From CAVURW01 sp963743595 (GTDB taxonomy: Bacteria > Verrucomicrobiota > Verrucomicrobiia > Methylacidiphilales > UBA1321): a stretch of DNA of 48,547 bases. This document shows, one piece after another, positions 36,065-44,542 of the stretch. The translations under genes and the position numbers were made by a program. A model generated the notes under the pieces. The model saw only the letters and a list, made by a program, of their open reading frames with translations. It was not told the origin of the DNA and made no database searches. Each line of letters opens with the position of its first letter. Position 1 is the first letter of the stretch. The stretch spans positions 1-48,547 of the forward strand of contig CAVURW010000125.1 of assembly GCA_963743595.1 (NCBI GenBank), given 5' to 3'.

Positions 36065-37406
36065 CATGGGTTTGGGTAAGACGATTCAGGTGCTGGCGTT
36101 CTTGCTGCAAGTGCGGAATCACTCACCAGAGGATAAGCGGGCCAGTTTGTTGGTGGCTCCGGCTTCATTGATCGCCAATTGGCAGGCGGAGGCGGCGCGG
36201 TTCACGCCCTCGCTGCGATTGTGGGTGGGGCACCCCACAAATCCCACTTTTACCAGCACTGGCCCTATTCCAGAGGGAATCGATTTGGTCCTGACCACCT
36301 ACGGCATGCTGGGCAGGTCCACTGCTCTACAAGGGCAGGACTGGCGCTTGGTCATCCTCGACGAGGCCCAAGCCATTAAAAACAACTCCAGCAGCCAGAC
36401 AAAAGCAGTTAAGAAACTGAAAGCGTCCGTGCGTGTGGCGATGTCGGGAACCCCTGTGGAAAACAGCCTCGCGGACCTCTGGTCACTGTTCGATTTTATC
36501 TGTCCCGGCTTGTTAGGCACGCCCAAGGCCTTTCGAGATTTCGCGAATCGCCAATCGAAGGAGAAGCATCATTTTGGACCGTTACGCAACCTGACTCGCC
36601 CCTACATTTTACGGCGATTGAAGACCGATAAATCGATCATTTCGGATCTCCCGGAAAAAACGGAAGTGAAGACCTATTGCTCGCTTTCAAAACGACAAAC
36701 CGTGCTCTACACGGAGGGCGTTCGAGAGCTTTCCAAGATCATCACAAGCGCCGAACCGATGAAACGGCGCGGCATGATTTTGGCCTTTCTCTCGCGTTTC
36801 AAGCAGATCTGTAATCACCCGGATCATTGGTTGGGTAATGGCCCTTTTGCCCTCGCGGACAGCGGTAAATTCGAGCGATTGGCCGAGTTGGCTTCGCAGA
36901 TCTCGGAGCGCCAAGAGAAGGTTCTCGTTTTTACCCAATTTCAAGAAATGACCGCTCCTTTAGCCACATTTTTAGAGTCGATTTTCAAACGAAAGAGCTT
37001 GGTTCTCCATGGAGGAACACCTCTGGACGAGCGAAAGAAGATGGTGGACGTCTTCCAAGACGAAAAAGGTCCGCCCTGTTTCATTCTCTCGCTTAAGGCC
37101 GGCGGTGTGGGACTCAATTTGACAGCGGCCAGTCACGTCATTCATTTTGATCGGTGGTGGAACCCCGCTGTGGAGAATCAAGCGACCGATCGCGCCTTTC
37201 GTCTGGGTCAAAAAAACAATGTGTTGGTGCACAAGTTCATCTGCCGGGGCACGGTGGAGGATAAAATCGACGGAATGATCGATAACAAAAAGGCTTTGGC
37301 TGAGGACGTGCTCGGGGCTGGAGGAGAAGTGGCCTTGACTGAAATGTCCAATGAAGAGGTGATGCGTTTTGTCACTCTGGACATGAGTGCGGCCTTAAAG
37401 GAATGA
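35976..37406 (+). CDS. SNF2 family DNA-dependent ATPase, helicase part
   Basis: Continues the gene begun at 34757; joined length about 883 residues. The helicase core is complete: Walker A DDMGLGKT, motif Ia LLVAPASLIANW, DEAQ box (VILDEAQAIKNNSS), SGTPVENSLADLWSLFDFI, and the second RecA lobe VLVFTQFQEM, VLHGGTPLDERKKMVDVFQ, GGVGLNLTAASHVIHFDRWW and RAFRLGQ. It would use ATP to translocate on DNA or displace proteins such as RNA polymerase. No methylase or restriction gene is adjacent, so a defence role is not indicated. Confidence 0.92.
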   Translation: MPNCAPYQKKGTAWLWLMYRLGLGACLADDMGLGKTIQVLAFLLQVRNHSPEDKRASLLVAPASLIANWQAEAARFTPSLRLWVGHPTNPTFTSTGPIPEGIDLVLTTYGMLGRSTALQGQDWRLVILDEAQAIKNNSSSQTKAVKKLKASVRVAMSGTPVENSLADLWSLFDFICPGLLGTPKAFRDFANRQSKEKHHFGPLRNLTRPYILRRLKTDKSIISDLPEKTEVKTYCSLSKRQTVLYTEGVRELSKIITSAEPMKRRGMILAFLSRFKQICNHPDHWLGNGPFALADSGKFERLAELASQISERQEKVLVFTQFQEMTAPLATFLESIFKRKSLVLHGGTPLDERKKMVDVFQDEKGPPCFILSLKAGGVGLNLTAASHVIHFDRWWNPAVENQATDRAFRLGQKNNVLVHKFICRGTVEDKIDGMIDNKKALAEDVLGAGGEVALTEMSNEEVMRFVTLDMSAALKE

Positions 37407-37522
37407 TTTTCGGGATCCAACTGGCGGATATTCCGGAAGTCGCCGTAGTTGTTGAAGAATCTCAGACTCAACCGGATTTGATTTCGGGTGGTCCTGATCT
37501 GCCAGCACCTAAGCCCCTTTAG
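37403..37522 (+). CDS. Possible 39-residue ORF overlapping the SNF2 stop
   Basis: ATGA overlap at 37403-37406 makes translational coupling possible. The peptide MIFGIQLADIPEVAVVVEES continues to TAG 37522. No family; it may be chance. It is followed by sequence that looks like decayed coding DNA. Confidence 0.2.
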   Translation: MIFGIQLADIPEVAVVVEESQTQPDLISGGPDLPAPKPL

Positions 37523-37559
37523 GTCGCAGTGCCGCCGTTTCACCCTCAAAGCACCATAA

Positions 37560-37811
37560 GGCACCTAATCGTACCGAAGAAAGCTGCGAAGAAAAAAAAG
37601 AGAAAGAAGCCCAAGCCGAAGATCACCTTTTTTTCTCTGAAACCTGGCGCGAAGGCACTCGAGAAAATTACTGTGAGCGTGAAGTCGCCGAAATCTTGAG
37701 ATCAACTCAGCCTCTCTCCCAGCAGACGCTGAAGCGATCATTAAAAATGCGGGGTTATCGCCGGAGTATGCGGACATTAAGAAGAAGGTTCCCGACATGA
37801 AGCCGCAATAG
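37560..37811 (+). pseudogene. Decayed C-terminal fragment of a beta-helix type protein
   Basis: One frame (37565-37699) reads a lysine-rich stretch and ITFFSLKPGAKALEKITVSV. A second (about 37709-37811) ends ADAEAIIKNAGLSPEYADIK with KKVPDMKPQ-stop. The AGLxPxYxDI ending is common at the C-terminus of right-handed beta-helix and glycoside-hydrolase proteins. With no start and at least one frame change, this looks like a leftover of a deleted gene. Weakly supported. Confidence 0.3.
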
Positions 37812-37856
37812 CGCCCCGTCATTGCATACGTTTTCGTGTGGCGGTAAGGTGGTGGG

Positions 37857-38510
37857 GTGATTGGGATTATTGATTATGATATCGGCAATTTGCGCAGCGT
37901 GCAGAAGGCCTTTCAGTTCGTGGCCGAGAAGGGGACTGAGATACGGTTTCTGAAAAAGGCGGCGGAGCTTTCTGAGTGCGATGGAATCGTGCTGCCGGGC
38001 GTGGGAAACTTCGGCGATTGTGTCCGTGCCCTGCGTGCGAGCGGAATGTGCGAAGCGGCGATGGACTGGGCAAAAAGCGGTCGCCCGTTTTTTGGCATCT
38101 GCGTGGGCATGCAGATGTTGTTCGAGCGCAGTGAGGAAGACCCTGGCGCGCCCGGCTTGGGCCTTTTCGCGGGCTCGGTAAAGCGGTTCGACGCTAAGCA
38201 CGGTCTGAAAATTCCGCAGATCGGTTGGAATACCCTGGAGGTGGCAACCGATGCCGGTTTGCTGCTCAAGGACGTGGAGACGGGTGCTTACGCCTATTTC
38301 GTCCACAGTTATTATGTCGAGCCAGTCGATCCAGCGTTGGTGGCACTTCAATGTACGTATGGGCAGACCTTCGCCGCAGGAATCATTCAGGGAAGTCTCA
38401 TCGCCACTCAGTTTCACCCGGAAAAAAGTCAGAAAGCGGGGCTGCAATTGATCAAGAATTTCCTGCTCGTGGTGGAGCGGGATAAAGGCGTGGAGATTCA
38501 GGGGTCGTAG
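37857..38510 (+). CDS. hisH: Imidazole glycerol phosphate synthase, glutaminase subunit
   Basis: GTG start (VIGIIDYDIGNLRSVQKAF). 217 residues, normal length. Class I glutamine amidotransferase triad: C82 in FFGICVGMQMLFE, and His and Glu in THFHPEKS-like text (TQFHPEKSQKAGLQLIKNF). It feeds ammonia to HisF to make IGP and AICAR in histidine synthesis. No hisF or hisA gene is next to it, so the his genes appear scattered. Intact. Confidence 0.95.
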   Translation: MIGIIDYDIGNLRSVQKAFQFVAEKGTEIRFLKKAAELSECDGIVLPGVGNFGDCVRALRASGMCEAAMDWAKSGRPFFGICVGMQMLFERSEEDPGAPGLGLFAGSVKRFDAKHGLKIPQIGWNTLEVATDAGLLLKDVETGAYAYFVHSYYVEPVDPALVALQCTYGQTFAAGIIQGSLIATQFHPEKSQKAGLQLIKNFLLVVERDKGVEIQGS

Positions 38511-38759
38511 GGAATTACTTCAATTCCGAGACATCGACCTCGCTAAGCGGCGTGATTGTTGAGAATAAACCGCAAGCACCGTAACGTCCTCACTATCAAC
38601 AAGTTCTCCATGTCGAGACACCAACTCCGCAAAGCGGTGATTAGTGAGAGGAACCGCGCCTAGTGCAAATTGTTCGCTCTCAACATGTTTCCATGTCGAC
38701 CTTGTGGAGACATCAGTGAAATTAGAACGAGAGGCTTACTGATTCGTTGACAAGCTTCT

Positions 38760-38786
38760 CCTCAACCGGTCACGAACCGGTTGAGG
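38760..38786. repeat. Perfect 11-bp stem-loop
   Basis: CCTCAACCGGT-cacga-ACCGGTTGAGG. It sits 4 bases before inverted-repeat arm B and may be part of the same element. Confidence 0.7.
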
Positions 38787-38790
38787 TCGA

Positions 38791-38863
38791 TTCAATTGAG
38801 CGCCAAAGGCGCGATCCGTATAAAAGCCTGGTATGAGGGCGGCTGATAAGCCGGCCGAAGTGC
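38791..38863 (+). repeat. Inverted repeat arm B, left copy
   Basis: Begins TTCAATTGAGCGCC and ends CCGAAGTGC. Its reverse complement recurs at 39038-39110 with about four substitutions and one small indel. Confidence 0.75.
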
Positions 38864-38886
38864 TAGGTAAACCACCGCAGGCGTCA

Positions 38887-38908
38887 GAGTTCCAACGGAA
38901 CGATAATC
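38887..38908 (+). repeat. GAGTTCCAAMGGAACG palindromic repeat, copy 2
   Basis: GAGTTCCAACGGAACG followed by ATAATC; same family as 21206-21227, and as the inverted copy 85 bases downstream. Confidence 0.6.
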
Positions 38909-38992
38909 TGCCGACTACCGTTCTAATTTTCACTGATGCATCGACACGTTCTACATGGATTAACCTGTGATGGTGAGGACGTTACAGTCTAT

Positions 38993-39014
38993 GATTACCG
39001 TTCCTTTCGAACTC
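38993..39014 (-). repeat. GAGTTCCAAMGGAACG palindromic repeat, copy 3 (inverted)
   Basis: On minus: GAGTTCGAAAGGAACG followed by GTAATC, with one change that weakens the palindrome. Confidence 0.55.
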
Positions 39015-39037
39015 TAACGGTGTGGGATGTGTACTTG

Positions 39038-39110
39038 GCACTTCGGACGGCTTATCAGCCGCCCTCATACCAGGCTTTGTTATGGATCGCGCCTTTGGCG
39101 CTCAGTTGAA
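39038..39110 (-). repeat. Inverted repeat arm B, right copy
   Basis: Begins GCACTTCGGACGGC and ends GCGCTCAGTTGAA on plus; matches the left arm at 38791-38863 in reverse complement. Confidence 0.75.
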
Positions 39111-39233
39111 GCGTGCTGCACCGATTGATGAGGAGACGTTGCGGGCGGTTTATTATCCAATTATGAAAAATCGTCATTCGAATCCCGCTGAAATTCCTTG
39201 CTGATCTCTCCTTTTGTGAGAATTTGGGCGGTA

Positions 39234-40403
39234 ATGTTTCGGCGGTTCACGGACCTGGAAAAGATGGAGGCTCGGCATTTGGCGAGCTGGGGCCAGAGAA
39301 GTTCTGAGACTCGGGGGCGGGTTCGGGAAGAGGTGCAACATCCCTTTCGTACCGATTTTCAGAGGGATCGCGATCGGATTGTCCATAGTCGTCTCTTCCG
39401 TCGGCTGGAGTACAAGACGCAGGTGTTTCTCAGCGGGGCCGGGGATCATTATCGCACGCGGATGACGCATACCATGGAGGTCTCGTGCATTGCGCGGACC
39501 ATGGCTCGCGCTCTCGGTTTAAACGAGGACTTGGCGGAGGCGATTGCCTTGGCGCACGATTTGGGTCATCCCCCGTTCGGCCATCTGGGCGAAAAGACGT
39601 TGGATGAACTCATGCACGAGTATGGTGGGTTCGAGCACAATCGCCAGAGCTTGCGCGTGGTGACGGAGCTGGAGATGAAGTACCCGGAGTTCAATGGGCT
39701 GAATTTGACTTGGGAGGTGCGTGAGGGCCTGCAAAAGCCGTTTAATCCGGAGGGCAGTGCCGATGGCTTTATCCAGCCGAGCCTGGAGGCGCAAGCAGTG
39801 GATGTCTCGGATAAGCTGGCTTACATTTGCCACGATTTAGATGATGGTTTGGAGTCTGGCCTGATCTTGGAACCTGAATTGAAGGTGTTGCCGATGTGGT
39901 GCGAAGTTTCCGAAAAGGCCCTCAAGAATTACCCGAGTCTCGAGAGCGAGCGGGGTCGCGTCTACACGCTGCGCTGTCTCCTGGGGAGTCTGGCCGAAGA
40001 TGTGGTGGAAGCTTCATCAATACGGCTGGAGGCGAATCAACCCGCCCACGCGGATGAGGCGCGCCGTTTGCCGAGGCAAATTGGATTCTCGGAGGCCGCC
40101 GGCCCGAAAGCGGAGGAACTTTTGCGGTTTCTCTACAGCCGCCTTTATCACCACACGTCGATCCAAAAGGTGAACGAACGCAGTGCCGAGTGCATTCGGC
40201 AATTGTTCCGAATGTTGGTGGGCCATCCGCATCTGATGGCCCCACGGTTCGAGTTGCGGATCAAAAAGGAGGGTGTCCATCGGGCGGTGTGCGATTTTCT
40301 GGCGTGCCAGACGGACCGGCAGATCCTTCATTTACACGGGCGCTATGTGGGGGGAACGCCGTCGCTGGAGATGTCGCGCTTGGAGCAGGGCGCTCTGTTT
40401 TAA
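39234..40403 (+). CDS. dgt: dGTPase-like deoxynucleoside triphosphate triphosphohydrolase
   Basis: Start set at ATG 39234 (MFRRFTDLEKMEARHLASWG), which matches the family opening; an upstream TTG (39198) adds 12 residues. HD-domain residues are in place: FQRDRDRIVHSRLFRRLEYK, RMTHTMEVSCIART, AIALAHDLGHPPFGHLGE, FEHNRQSLRVV and DVSDKLAYICHDLDDGL. It cleaves dNTPs to nucleoside and triphosphate, lowering the dNTP pool; some members restrict phage, but nothing nearby suggests that here. About 389 residues, intact. Confidence 0.93.
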   Translation: MFRRFTDLEKMEARHLASWGQRSSETRGRVREEVQHPFRTDFQRDRDRIVHSRLFRRLEYKTQVFLSGAGDHYRTRMTHTMEVSCIARTMARALGLNEDLAEAIALAHDLGHPPFGHLGEKTLDELMHEYGGFEHNRQSLRVVTELEMKYPEFNGLNLTWEVREGLQKPFNPEGSADGFIQPSLEAQAVDVSDKLAYICHDLDDGLESGLILEPELKVLPMWCEVSEKALKNYPSLESERGRVYTLRCLLGSLAEDVVEASSIRLEANQPAHADEARRLPRQIGFSEAAGPKAEELLRFLYSRLYHHTSIQKVNERSAECIRQLFRMLVGHPHLMAPRFELRIKKEGVHRAVCDFLACQTDRQILHLHGRYVGGTPSLEMSRLEQGALF

Positions 40404-40424
40404 ACGAGGATTCTACCCAGACGA

Positions 40425-40667
40425 CTAAGCGGCCTTCATCTCTTGAAAAGTGACATTACGAACAACTTTTACTATAGATAGGCTTTGGGATACCGGAGCC
40501 GAGTAGTCGGACGATTGAGGCGTCTTAGTAAATCCACCACACTGTACCAATGAGAACCAAACGAGTTGGAAGGCTTCAATGGCTTCCTTTTCACTCTCGC
40601 CAGCACCCGAGATATCGAGCGCTTCGGAAATGGCCGTAAACCAGCCGTTGTCATCGACTAGGATCAC
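40425..40667 (-). CDS. Orphan HicB-like protein
   Basis: 80 residues from GTG 40667; the frame stays open further upstream. The opening VILVDDNGWFTAISEALDIS and GAGESEKEAIEAFQLVWFSL resemble the partial RNase-H-like fold of HicB antitoxins (short beta strands, then G-x-S/T-xx-EA and a helix). No HicA toxin is found in any frame of the 215 bases upstream, and the C-terminus shows no clear DNA-binding domain. It could be a solitary HicB-like regulator or a remnant. Confidence 0.45.
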   Translation of the reverse strand: MILVDDNGWFTAISEALDISGAGESEKEAIEAFQLVWFSLVQCGGFTKTPQSSDYSAPVSQSLSIVKVVRNVTFQEMKAA

Positions 40668-40882
40668 TGTGGTGCTAAGCGGTTCGTTGGATATATTTTC
40701 TGCGCGCGATGTGTAACAATGTAACCCAGTTTAAAGTTCCGTAGAAGGGGAAAAAAATGTTGGTGAGGTGCTGGGAATCGGTTTGGGTGGTAAAGAAATT
40801 GAGCTCTGGGAAGGGCCCGCAAAACCTTGATCAAGTTCTTTCGTTCTTGGAGGAAAAGAATCCCCATCAAACAACCGGAGTC

Positions 40883-41410
40883 TCAGAATCTATCGTCGGA
40901 GTGTCGTTTCAAGAATTTCTCAACGGCTTTCCAGTAGCCCTCATTACCATCATGAAGCCTTTCGCCCACGGCAAAATCGTACTCGACACGTGCCCCCAGC
41001 CTCATTAAGCCATAGTCGGCCTGAGAGGCGGGCCAGGATCTGCGAGCTTTAAATTGAATACGCAACTGCTCAAGGAAAAAGACAAATAGACGGTCATCAC
41101 TCCATTTGCTCAGAGCCCAGATTGCTGTGCCTGTGGACTGGTGAGCAGGATGATTTTGGACAAATTCGATCAGGACCGTGAGCAGAATCTCCATGTCAGA
41201 TTCGATGAGCACAGCTTGGTCCAGCCCCCGCACCATACCGGGTAATGTCGGAAGGCCCAGGAACTTTAGAGCTGCCTCTTCTGCAGCCAAACATTCTTTA
41301 CCGAGATCTTCAGGAATCGGCGACTCTCGGAACCGCGAAATCAGACTTGAAATAAAAGGGCTTTCTATTCGCAAGGGCCGTTTCGGTTTTAGTGGTGAAC
41401 GGTTAAACAT
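40883..41410 (-). CDS. Hypothetical soluble protein, 175 residues
   Basis: Starts MFNRSPLKPKRPLRIESPFI. Mostly helical, Trp- and Leu-rich: MEILLTVLIEFVQNHPAHQS, GTAIWALSKWSDDRLFVFFL, YGLMRLGARVEYDFAVGERL. It ends EKFLKRHSDDRF. The composition and single-domain size resemble immunity or HEAT-like proteins, but I recognise no family. It lies upstream of the HicB-like ORF on the same strand with a 215-base gap, so a link is possible but unproven. Confidence 0.5.
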   Translation of the reverse strand: MFNRSPLKPKRPLRIESPFISSLISRFRESPIPEDLGKECLAAEEAALKFLGLPTLPGMVRGLDQAVLIESDMEILLTVLIEFVQNHPAHQSTGTAIWALSKWSDDRLFVFFLEQLRIQFKARRSWPASQADYGLMRLGARVEYDFAVGERLHDGNEGYWKAVEKFLKRHSDDRF

Positions 41411-41849
41411 TAAATTAATGCTATCAAACGTGATTCTGACGATAGCCTAGGCCTTTTCTTTTGACTCTTTTTTAGCGCCAGCGCCAACCTGAAAAGATAG
41501 CGGCTTTCCTTCCAAACAGCAAAGGGAAGTCGTGCGGATTCAGCTTTTTATCTCACGTCCTTTTCAGCGTGAGGCCGATTTTAAAGCTCCGGTTTCGCTA
41601 TTTTTGGCGAGATCGGGACGGGCAAAGCACTAGGCTGATGTTGATGGGGTTCTTGGCGTCAAGATTGGTCGTGTACTAGAGCCCTTTTTGCTCAAAACGC
41701 CACGAGCACGATGAATGCAATCGCTGTAAGAGCAGCGACGTGGAATGCGTTTCTACAGGGGCGGAGGGTTATTTTCCGGTAAGGAGCAGATCTTAGTTTT
41801 TGGACTTCTTGAATCGCCCGGATAAAACACCTAAGCTGGCGCGCTTCAA
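41411..41849. other. 440-base gap before rodZ
   Basis: No convincing gene. A hairpin CTCACG/CGTGAG occurs at 41552-41573 and several T-runs lie near 41460-41550. A minus ORF at 41692-41919 overlaps the rodZ start and ends in a hydrophobic stretch; I treat it as chance. Promoters for rodZ must lie here but no clear -35/-10 pair is seen. Confidence 0.35.
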
Positions 41850-42998
41850 ATGAAAACGGTCGGAAAACAACTCGAAGAAGGGCGGCTTGCCAAGCAGTGG
41901 ACGCCCGAGCTAGCGGCACGCGAAACGAAAATTCGCGTGGAGCGGGTGTTGGATTTGGAGTCCGATAATTTTGAGAACTTCAGTAGCCCGACTTATGCGA
42001 GAGGCTTTGTGCGGACCTACGCCCGAGCGCTCAGCCTGGATGAGTATCGCCTTTTGAGGCAACTCGATCAGAAATTGCCGGAGTCGGAATCGACCCTCCT
42101 TAGTGAGTCAGGTGTCGTTTACATCCCGCAAACCACCGAGATGACGCCGCAGCGCCCGCCGCCCAGTCCGATTAAGACAAGTGCCTTGGCGATGTACTTT
42201 TTGTGCGGGCTTGTGTTATTGGTGACGGGCTTTGTGCTCTATCGGAACTACGAGGAGTCGCAAAAAGAGAATTCAGGCTTAGTCACGCCAACCCCGGTTC
42301 CAACTCCGCAACCCACACCGCAGCCGGATGACTCTGCTCCCAAGCGCGCCCTGCCTGTAAATGGAGATGAGGTTCCGCCAATTCCTGTTGCAACGACGCC
42401 TCCCGTCTCTGCGACCCCGAAGCCGCTCGCCGCGCAGCCGGTGGGCCCGGTCGTTGTCCCTGCTCCCGTAGCGCCCACCCCCATCGATATCAACGCGATT
42501 CCTGTGGCCCCAGCTGCAGGTGCCTTGACGACTCCGTCGCCGGTGCCGGCAGTGACCAATACTCCAGCCCCATCACCGCAAGCCGTAATAACACCTCTTC
42601 CAAGCGGCCCAGTCGACCTGAACAGCATCCCGGTCGCTCGCGCCGTTCCGGTCGATACACCTGTTGCCATTAATGGGACGCCTGTTCCGATGATTTCACC
42701 GACCCCGACACCCACTCCCGCTCCCAAGGCTCTGGAACTAACCGCACGGGGCGAATGTTACGTGAGCGTGAGCCAGGTCGATTCCCACAATCGCCTGAGC
42801 CTTATTTTCGCGAAAACACTCGAAACCGGTGATGTTCAGGATTTCGATGGAACCAAGTTTGTGGTAAAAATGTCGAATCCCGGGGTGATGGATATTTCGG
42901 TCCGCAATGAGCCGTATACCCACAGTGCCGATCACGGTACCGAGACGCTGACCATTTCAACTGCTGCCCCGACGACTACACCTACGAGACACCCATGA
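41850..42998 (+). CDS. rodZ: RodZ-like helix-turn-helix membrane protein
   Basis: 382 residues. The N-terminal Xre-type HTH is typical of RodZ (VGKQLEEGRLAKQWTPELAA, RVLDLESDNFENFSSPTYA, RGFVRTYARAL). One transmembrane helix (ALAMYFLCGLVLLVTGFVLY) is followed by a long periplasmic Pro/Thr/Ala spacer of about 150 residues and a C-terminal DUF4115-like beta domain (LTARGECYVSVSQVDSHNRL, TLETGDVQDFDGTKFVVKM). RodZ links MreB to the wall-elongation machinery. The stop overlaps the rimO start (ATGA at 42995). Confidence 0.85.
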   Translation: MKTVGKQLEEGRLAKQWTPELAARETKIRVERVLDLESDNFENFSSPTYARGFVRTYARALSLDEYRLLRQLDQKLPESESTLLSESGVVYIPQTTEMTPQRPPPSPIKTSALAMYFLCGLVLLVTGFVLYRNYEESQKENSGLVTPTPVPTPQPTPQPDDSAPKRALPVNGDEVPPIPVATTPPVSATPKPLAAQPVGPVVVPAPVAPTPIDINAIPVAPAAGALTTPSPVPAVTNTPAPSPQAVITPLPSGPVDLNSIPVARAVPVDTPVAINGTPVPMISPTPTPTPAPKALELTARGECYVSVSQVDSHNRLSLIFAKTLETGDVQDFDGTKFVVKMSNPGVMDISVRNEPYTHSADHGTETLTISTAAPTTTPTRHP

Positions 42999-44482
42999 CG
43001 ACTTCCACTGTAACGACCCCCGTAACCACGGCAGGGGTGAAAGTCGGCTTGATCTCCTTGGGTTGTGCGAAAAATCTGGTCGATTCCGAGATCATGGCCG
43101 GTCACTTGAACCAGGCCGGAATGAGTTTGACGCCCGATGCGAAGAGCGCGGAGGTGATCATCGTGAACACCTGTTCGTTTATCGATGCCGCTAAGGACGA
43201 GAGCATTGCTGCCATTCTTGAAGCAAATCAGAACCGGGGAATGTACCGGAGAACCCGTCACCAGAAGTTGATCGTGGCGGGCTGCATGGCGCAGCGGTTC
43301 TCTTCGGAACTCGGTAAATCGTTACCGGAAGTCGATGCCTTTATTGGCCTGGACCAGATCACGCAGATTGTACCAATTATTCAGGATTTGTTCGCTCGAG
43401 ACGCGGAAGAAAAGGCGGCTGAGCAAGCGGCCAAACGTGCGGCTAAGAAGATCAACGCACCTATTTCGAAAGCGAAAGAGGAGCCGGTTCACGAGCCGAA
43501 AAACTGGGTGACCCCGCAACCGAAGTTTATCCCCGATTTTGATACGCCCCGTTTTCGGTTAACCCCAGCTCACACCGCCTACGTGAAGATCGCGGAGGGG
43601 TGCAATCATCCGTGCTCGTTTTGCGTGATTCCGCAGATGCGTGGGAAGCATCGTAGCCGGACAATCGAGTCGGTGGTCGCGGAGGCGCGGCATTTAGTAA
43701 AAGAGGGCGTTAAGGAATTGAACCTCATTTCGCAGGATACCACCTATTTTGGGATGGATCGCTGGGAACAACGGGCGGGTCCGAGAGCTCCCGTTGACTC
43801 CAGTCGGGGTGATTCGCTAACGATGTTATTGAAGGAGCTGCAGAAGATCGAGGGCGATTTCTGGGTGCGTTTGCTCTACACGCACCCCGCGCACTGGAGC
43901 GATGAGTTGATCGAGACCATCGCGGAGTGCGATAAGGTGGCGAGGTATGTGGATATGCCGCTTCAGCATATCTCTGAGCCGATGTTGCAAACCATGCGCC
44001 GAGAGACGTCTGGGCAGCACATTCGCGATTTGATTGGGCGAATTCGTAAAGCGATGCCCGATCTGGCGTTGCGGACGACGTTTATTGTCGGCTTTCCCGG
44101 CGAGACTGAGACCGATTTTGAAACGCTGCTCGAGTTTATCGAAGCAGTGCGCTTCGAGCGGCTTGGTATTTTTACGTATTCTCAGGAAGAAGGTTCTCGA
44201 GCTGCGAAAATGGACGGCCAGCTGCATCATAAGACCAAGCAATCCCGCTATCGCCGTGCCATGGCCGTGCAACGACGTATCGCCATGGAGCGTGCGGCGG
44301 CGCAGGTCGGGCAGCGGGTCAAGGTGTTAGTCGATGGGCCGGGGATTGGTCGAACCGATGCCGATGCGCCCGAGGTGGACACACGGGTGTTTGTGCCGAA
44401 GCAGGCGGTTGTCGGCGATTTTGCGACGATGCTCATCACGGGGACTCGCGAGTACGATCTCGTGGCTGAAGGGGCTGAGTAA
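42995..44482 (+). CDS. rimO: Ribosomal protein S12 methylthiotransferase
   Basis: 495 residues, start overlapping the rodZ stop. The N-terminal UPF0004 domain has the three cluster cysteines in VGLISLGCAKNLVDSEIMAG, IIVNTCSFID and LIVAGCMAQR. The radical-SAM triad is CNHPCSFC in VKIAEGCNHPCSFCVIPQ at about residue 203. A TRAM domain closes the protein (RVKVLVDGPGIGRTDADAPE). It adds a methylthio group to an Asp of ribosomal protein S12. Between the first two domains is a lysine/alanine-rich insert (about 135-170) longer than in E. coli RimO. Intact. Confidence 0.95.
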   Translation: MTTSTVTTPVTTAGVKVGLISLGCAKNLVDSEIMAGHLNQAGMSLTPDAKSAEVIIVNTCSFIDAAKDESIAAILEANQNRGMYRRTRHQKLIVAGCMAQRFSSELGKSLPEVDAFIGLDQITQIVPIIQDLFARDAEEKAAEQAAKRAAKKINAPISKAKEEPVHEPKNWVTPQPKFIPDFDTPRFRLTPAHTAYVKIAEGCNHPCSFCVIPQMRGKHRSRTIESVVAEARHLVKEGVKELNLISQDTTYFGMDRWEQRAGPRAPVDSSRGDSLTMLLKELQKIEGDFWVRLLYTHPAHWSDELIETIAECDKVARYVDMPLQHISEPMLQTMRRETSGQHIRDLIGRIRKAMPDLALRTTFIVGFPGETETDFETLLEFIEAVRFERLGIFTYSQEEGSRAAKMDGQLHHKTKQSRYRRAMAVQRRIAMERAAAQVGQRVKVLVDGPGIGRTDADAPEVDTRVFVPKQAVVGDFATMLITGTREYDLVAEGAE

Positions 44483-44542
44483 AAAAGTAAATTCGGGAAT
44501 CGAGTTTTTGCCGAAGTTGTTTAGGATACCCGTTCTCATTTT

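Larger units (their letters stand above)
38511..39233. repeat. Mosaic of inverted and direct repeats between hisH and dgt
   Basis: No gene is supported in these 720 bases. Arm B at 38791-38863 is repeated inverted at 39038-39110 with only a few differences over 73 bases. Arm A (38581-38598 plus 38691-38730) is repeated inverted at 38919-38989. The GAGTTC palindrome occurs in both orientations. A perfect 11-bp hairpin sits at 38760-38786. Two related direct copies of CGAGACAYCRACYYCGC type lie at 38527 and 38614. Short ORFs read through arm B on both strands (LSAALIPGF, DRAFGAQL); these mirror the repeat and I do not count them as genes. Confidence 0.75.

Noticed and set aside
38736..39204. 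Short ORFs in the repeat mosaic sharing LSAALIPGF and DRAFGAQL
   Set aside because: They are the two strands of inverted arm B; similarity comes from the repeat, and there are no ribosome sites or protein-like composition.
39234..40403. dgt as part of a phage-defence island with the SNF2 gene and HicB-like ORF
   Set aside because: The genes are spread over several kb among housekeeping genes, on different strands, with no nuclease, methylase or toxin partner.
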